In this document: positions 42,270 through 46,226 of the stretch, piece by piece
How positions within the stretch are numbered: the stretch's first letter is position 1
How the letters are laid out: every line of letters begins with the position of its first letter
NCBI GenBank assembly: GCA_027080135.1
Contig: JALWUJ010000127.1
Location: 1 to 46,226 of the forward strand
Source: Flavobacteriaceae bacterium
GTDB lineage: Bacteria > Bacteroidota > Bacteroidia > Flavobacteriales > Flavobacteriaceae
Reading direction: 5' to 3'
Length of the DNA stretch: 46,226 bases
Position numbers and translations under genes: made by a program
The notes under the pieces: model-generated
Told to the model about the DNA's origin: nothing
Databases searched by the model: none
Seen by the model: the letters and a program-made list of their open reading frames with translations, nothing else

Positions 42270-44564
42270 CTAAAAAGGAAACCCAACACTAAAATACCAA
42301 GAACCTTCACCTCGTTCTGGAGAATAGGCATATTTTGCTTCAATTGGGCCTAAAATGGTTTCCCAACCGCAACCAATGGTGTATCCTGTATAATCTATAC
42401 CGTCTATCCAGCCTTTGTTATCAAATAAATTATCGCCAACATTGGCAATATTTGCAGCGATATTAATATGACTCTTTTTAAATAATTTATAATCTAATGT
42501 TAGTGTTGCTTTTAAAAATGTATTTCCTCTAAAACTTAAATCTTCATAACCGTAAAGTGAAACTAAATTACTGGATTCTTTATAACCATAACCACCAACA
42601 AAAAAGTCGAAAGAAGTGGTTTCGTCTCCTCCAAATTTTACACCACCCTCAGCTTCAATTAATCCAGAAAGTTTCTTAAACAAGGTTTGAGCAAAACCTA
42701 ATTTTGCTCTTCCTAAAGAAAACTCATTAAAATTTTTATTAGTACCGTTAGCAAAAAGATAAAAATTAAAATTTCCTTTAAAATAAAACCCTTTTGTAGG
42801 GTAAAACTTATTATCAAAAGTGTCAAAAATTATATAACCAAAGGCACTAAAATAATTGGTATCCTCAAAAACAGTTCTTGGATTTTCATTTTGGTCTATA
42901 CCAATGGTTTTTGATTGGTAATGTTTCCATTTTTGTTCGGCACCAATTCCGAGTAAAAAAATACGTTTAAAAAAAGTTTGAGCATAAATTTTACTTGTTA
43001 GTTCTCCATATTCAAAATTTAGATTATTAAGTTCTGTATTGTCAGGATCAATCCCCTCAGGAAGTACAAAGTCTAAAGTAACATTCTGGTTAAATTTGTT
43101 GTAATTGGAATGAGCACCCAAACTCCAATAGTATCCTTTATCTATAAAATAGTTGAAATTATATCGAAGATTATCACCTACAATAAAATCGAAAGAAAAA
43201 ATATCATTATTAGTTAATAATCGCTTTCTTGTTAAGTTTACCAAAATGGCTGTTTTATACAGATCGTCGTAATGAGCACCTAATCTTAACGAAATTTTAC
43301 TATCGCTTTCCATAATATCAAAAACCACTTTTACACCTCCTAAATTATCGTTATAAAACCGATAATTAATTTCCTGAAAGTTATTTGTAGAAGATAAATT
43401 ATTAACTCCTTCACTAAATTCATTAAAGGATATTTTTGTAGGCAAACGCAATTTTAATTTTCCTAAAATATAGGAACGAGTATAATTTTTGTTCCCGTTA
43501 ATTTCAATATTAGTAATGTAAAGTGAATCGTTTATTGAAAAATTAATGGGTTTCTTTTTTACTTTTTTTTGTTGAGACGACAAAGCTTTTAATTCTTTTA
43601 AAAACTTTGTTGCTTCTTTTTCACCATTTTCAATAATATCGAGCTTATCATTAAAGGAAACCACCGAAAAATTTGTTATATCGGGATGTATGTAAATATC
43701 GGTTTTTTTTCGTTTATCAACCATATCTTCTATGGTATTGTAATTACCCACTTGATTTAAAATAGCAATTGCCGTTTTTAAATGATCTCTGGTTTTTAGT
43801 GAATCTTGTACATCTATTCCAATAATTATATCGGCTCCCATCGCTCTTACGGCTTCCACGGGATAATTATTGGTTACTCCTCCATCTACATACAAAGAAT
43901 CGCCTAATTTTACCGGTGCAAATAGAGTTGGTAAAGCACCACTTGCGGTTACTACCCTAGGTAAATATCCTTTATTTAAAATGGTTTCTTTACCTGTTTC
44001 AATATTGGTTGCTATACAGAAAAAAGGAATGGGAAGCTCATTAAAATCTTCTACATCGTTAACATGAGAAGTTAATTTTGAAAATAAATTATAAACGTTT
44101 TGTCCTTTTGAAATAGAGGAAGGAAATGTCATTTTAAAATCATCAAAAGGAAGTGTTATTGCATATTTTTCAGCTTCGTCTTTTTCAAAAAATGTTTTAG
44201 CTCTTCTAGGTAGTTCATCTTGTATTAATTTTACAAAATCGGTTGCTTTAAAAATTGAATCAATCTGAACGGCAGAATACCCCGCTGCATACAAAGCTCC
44301 AACAAATGCTCCTGTACTGGTTCCGCCAATATAATCTATTCGTACTCCAGCTTCTTCAATTATTTTTAAAGCTCCAACATGAGCAAAACCTTTAGCACCT
44401 CCGCCACTTAAAACCAAACCTACTTTAATATCTTCTGGGTTTTTGTCTTGGGAAAACGAAGAATAACTAACAAACATTAAGGTAAAAAGAATGAGATTCC
44501 GCAATCCCGAAACTTCGGGACGGAATGACTTCCTTACTTTACTTTGTGTTTGTATGTATTTCAC
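42270..44564 (-). CDS. Patatin-like phospholipase with POTRA and outer-membrane barrel (type Vd autotransporter-like)
   Basis: This protein of up to 764 residues combines a patatin domain (about 45-330: GGGAKG at 54-59, nucleophile S83 in GTSTG, D227 of the dyad in VDGG), a POTRA-like domain (about 345-420) and a C-terminal 16-strand-type barrel ending WYFSVGFPF. This is the PlpD/type Vd layout, with a lipase presented at the outer membrane. The start is uncertain: GTG 44564 gives an unusual 24-residue n-region partly encoded by a palindromic repeat, while TTG 44504 gives a clean signal peptide (MRNLILFTLMFVSYSSFSQ). The GTG is 9 bases after the uvrC stop. Confidence 0.9.
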   Translation of the reverse strand: MKYIQTQSKVRKSFRPEVSGLRNLILFTLMFVSYSSFSQDKNPEDIKVGLVLSGGGAKGFAHVGALKIIEEAGVRIDYIGGTSTGAFVGALYAAGYSAVQIDSIFKATDFVKLIQDELPRRAKTFFEKDEAEKYAITLPFDDFKMTFPSSISKGQNVYNLFSKLTSHVNDVEDFNELPIPFFCIATNIETGKETILNKGYLPRVVTASGALPTLFAPVKLGDSLYVDGGVTNNYPVEAVRAMGADIIIGIDVQDSLKTRDHLKTAIAILNQVGNYNTIEDMVDKRKKTDIYIHPDITNFSVVSFNDKLDIIENGEKEATKFLKELKALSSQQKKVKKKPINFSINDSLYITNIEINGNKNYTRSYILGKLKLRLPTKISFNEFSEGVNNLSSTNNFQEINYRFYNDNLGGVKVVFDIMESDSKISLRLGAHYDDLYKTAILVNLTRKRLLTNNDIFSFDFIVGDNLRYNFNYFIDKGYYWSLGAHSNYNKFNQNVTLDFVLPEGIDPDNTELNNLNFEYGELTSKIYAQTFFKRIFLLGIGAEQKWKHYQSKTIGIDQNENPRTVFEDTNYFSAFGYIIFDTFDNKFYPTKGFYFKGNFNFYLFANGTNKNFNEFSLGRAKLGFAQTLFKKLSGLIEAEGGVKFGGDETTSFDFFVGGYGYKESSNLVSLYGYEDLSFRGNTFLKATLTLDYKLFKKSHINIAANIANVGDNLFDNKGWIDGIDYTGYTIGCGWETILGPIEAKYAYSPERGEGSWYFSVGFPF
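44496..44526. repeat. REP-like palindrome at the start of the patatin gene
   Basis: ATTCCG (44496-44501), spacer caa, TCCCGAA (44505-44511), spacer ac, TTCGGGA (44514-44520), CGGAAT (44521-44526): a 13-bp hairpin with a 3-base bulge. It shares the TCCCGA core with the intergenic palindrome at 24014-24055. It overlaps codons 13-23 of the longest patatin-gene reading frame. Confidence 0.8.
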
Positions 44565-44573
44565 TTTTAGTAT

Positions 44574-46226
44574 TTATTTAAAATGTTCTATTATTTTTTT
44601 TGCTCTGCTGGGCCCGACAACTTTAGCAATTTCATCGAAACTTGCTTTTTTAATTCGTTGGGTACTTTTAAATTGTTTTAACAATTCGACAACCGTTTTT
44701 TCTCCAATTCCTACAATGGTTTCCAATGTTGTATTTAACGCTTCTTTGCTTCTTTTATTTCGGTGAAATGTTATTCCAAATCGGTGGGCTTCATTACGTA
44801 ATTGCTGAATAATCTTTAAAGTTTCCGACTTTTTATCTAAATATAACGGAATTGGATCGTCGGGATAAAACAATTCTTCCAAACGTTTTGCAATTCCGAT
44901 GATGGCAATTTTACTGCGTAAATTTAATTTGTCTAAACTTTTTAAAGCCGATGACAATTGTCCCTTTCCTCCATCTATGATGATTAATTGTGGTAAGGGT
45001 TGCTTTTCATCAAGCAATCTTTTGTAACGACGATAAACCACTTCTTCCATCGATGCAAAATCGTCGGGTCCTTCCACTGTTTTAATATTGAATTTCCGAT
45101 AGTCTTTTTTGCTGGGTTTTCCGTTTTTAAAAACCACGCAAGCTGCTACGGGATTTGTTCCTTGAATATTACTATTATCGAAACATTCTATATGTCGTGG
45201 TTCTTCCGAAAGTCGTAAATCTTTCTTCATCTGCGCCATAATCCTGTTCTCATGTCGGTTTGGATCGGTAATCCTTACTTGTTTAAAGCGTTCTATTCGG
45301 TAATATTTTGCATTTCGAATGGATAAATCTAAAATGTGTTTTTTATCGCCAACCTTCGGAATATAAATTTTTAAATTCTCTCCCACATTGACTTTAAAAG
45401 GAACATAAATCTCCTTGCATTGCGAATTAAATCGTTGCCGTAATTCGATAATTGCTAATTGTAATATTTCTTCGTCGGTTTCTTCCAACTTCTTTTTAAT
45501 TTCCAAGGTATGAGAACGAATAATCGAACCATAAGAAATTTGAAGGTAATTTACATAACCATAACCTTCATCTGAAACAATCGAAAAAACATCCACGTTA
45601 TTAATTTTCGGATTTACTATCGTAGATTTGGATTGATAGTTCATCAACACATCAATCTTTTCCTTTATTTTCTGTGCATCTTCAAAGTGTAAATTCTCAG
45701 CAAAATCCTTCATCTGAAGCTTAAAAGCCGATAATGATTCTTTAAAATTTCCTTTTAAAATATTTCTAATGGCGACGATGCTTTGGTTGTAATCTTCTTC
45801 AGATTGATGATTTTCACAAGCCCCTAAACAGTTTCCGAGATGGTATTCTAAACAGACTTTATATTTTTTAGCTTTGATGTTTTTTAAAGATAAATCGTAG
45901 TTGCAATTTCTTAATGGATAGAGTCCGTTAATCAATTCTAGCAGTGTATGAACGGTCTTCATCGAAGTATAAGGGCCAAAATACTCAGAACCGTCTTTAA
46001 TCATTCTTCGGGTAGAAAAAACTCTAGGGAATCGTTCTTTTTTAATGCAAATCCACGGATAGGTTTTATCGTCTTTCAGCATGATATTATACCGTGGTTG
46101 GTACTTTTTTATCAAGTTGTTTTCTAACAAAAGTGCATCAGTTTCAGTATCGACTACAATATGCTTAATCGTGACAATTTTTTTGACTAGCACGCGTGTT
46201 TTTCCTAAATCGTGTTGTTTGGTAAA
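44574..46226 (-). CDS. uvrC: Excinuclease ABC subunit C (UvrC), N-terminus cut by the window edge
   Basis: The frame stays open to the right edge, so the GTG at 46193 is internal; 550 residues are visible, beginning FTKQHDLGKTRVLVKKI, and about 45-50 N-terminal residues with the start of the GIY-YIG nuclease domain are missing. Visible parts are the rest of that domain (DALLLENNLIKKYQPRYN), a UVR motif for UvrB binding (DFAENLHFEDAQKIKEKID), the RNase H-like second nuclease (ECFDNSNIQGTNPVAACVVF; LIIIDGGKGQLSSAL) and a C-terminal helix-hairpin-helix pair (TIVGIGEKTVVELL; VVGPSRAKKII). UvrC makes the two incisions in nucleotide excision repair. The patatin-like gene follows closely on the same strand. 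Confidence 0.96.
   Translation of the reverse strand, partial: FTKQHDLGKTRVLVKKIVTIKHIVVDTETDALLLENNLIKKYQPRYNIMLKDDKTYPWICIKKERFPRVFSTRRMIKDGSEYFGPYTSMKTVHTLLELINGLYPLRNCNYDLSLKNIKAKKYKVCLEYHLGNCLGACENHQSEEDYNQSIVAIRNILKGNFKESLSAFKLQMKDFAENLHFEDAQKIKEKIDVLMNYQSKSTIVNPKINNVDVFSIVSDEGYGYVNYLQISYGSIIRSHTLEIKKKLEETDEEILQLAIIELRQRFNSQCKEIYVPFKVNVGENLKIYIPKVGDKKHILDLSIRNAKYYRIERFKQVRITDPNRHENRIMAQMKKDLRLSEEPRHIECFDNSNIQGTNPVAACVVFKNGKPSKKDYRKFNIKTVEGPDDFASMEEVVYRRYKRLLDEKQPLPQLIIIDGGKGQLSSALKSLDKLNLRSKIAIIGIAKRLEELFYPDDPIPLYLDKKSETLKIIQQLRNEAHRFGITFHRNKRSKEALNTTLETIVGIGEKTVVELLKQFKSTQRIKKASFDEIAKVVGPSRAKKIIEHFK

Overview
The window is a stretch of chromosome from a member of the Flavobacteriaceae (Bacteroidetes), probably aquatic or marine; I cannot fix the genus. 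The signs are low GC (about one third by eye), starts preceded by A-rich sequence rather than Shine-Dalgarno motifs, promoter -7 elements of the TAnnTTTG type, type IX secretion (T9SS) parts, TonB-dependent receptors with carboxypeptidase-regulatory-like N-termini, and Bacteroidetes families such as DUF5689, DUF2480 and DUF3078. Almost everything looks like ordinary, vertically inherited genome. I see no phage, insertion sequence, CRISPR array, tRNA or rRNA.

Left part (1-11.5 kb). A truncated outer-membrane beta-barrel gene is followed by a SulP anion transporter fused to a beta-carbonic anhydrase, both on the minus strand. Diverging from these is a ten-gene Fe-S assembly operon (3075-10357): A-type carrier, sufB, lipoprotein, sufC, sufD, sufS, META-domain lipoprotein, sufE, sufT-like gene, DUF2480 gene. 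A Fur-like palindrome lies between its promoter and first start codon. A DUF3078 gene with its own promoter and a strong bidirectional terminator closes the block.

Middle part (11.5-27.7 kb). hflX (minus) diverges from a cytoplasmic endonuclease/exonuclease/phosphatase (EEP) protein. A T9SS surface module follows: a 977-residue adhesin-like protein with a type B sorting domain, a PorP/SprF-like protein and a PorE-like TPR/propeller/OmpA protein. Then come SDR-type L-threonine dehydrogenase (minus), a coiled-coil lipoprotein, an M13 metallopeptidase lipoprotein, a 600-base non-coding stretch with short tandem and palindromic repeats, a small membrane protein and an M28 peptidase (both minus), and a CBS-domain protein.

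Right part (27.7-46.2 kb). A TonB-dependent receptor and a DUF5689 lipoprotein (minus) are transcribed divergently from a secreted EEP-family nuclease/phosphatase. The two -7 elements sit in the arms of one inverted repeat, so the three genes are probably co-regulated, perhaps for nucleic-acid or phosphate scavenging. A four-helix membrane protein and a second TonB-dependent receptor follow. A minus-strand cluster then runs hmgA, hppD, DUF3108, tryptophan 2,3-dioxygenase and an M23 peptidase lipoprotein (Tyr/Phe and Trp ring breakdown). The window ends with a patatin-like type Vd outer-membrane protein and a truncated uvrC.

I found no convincing new multi-gene system. The best leads are the symmetrical divergent promoter at 32025-32060 with its three-gene unit, the Fur-like box on the suf operon, the two lipoproteins inside that operon, a palindromic repeat overlapping the start of the patatin gene, and a His-to-Cys change in the M23 active site.
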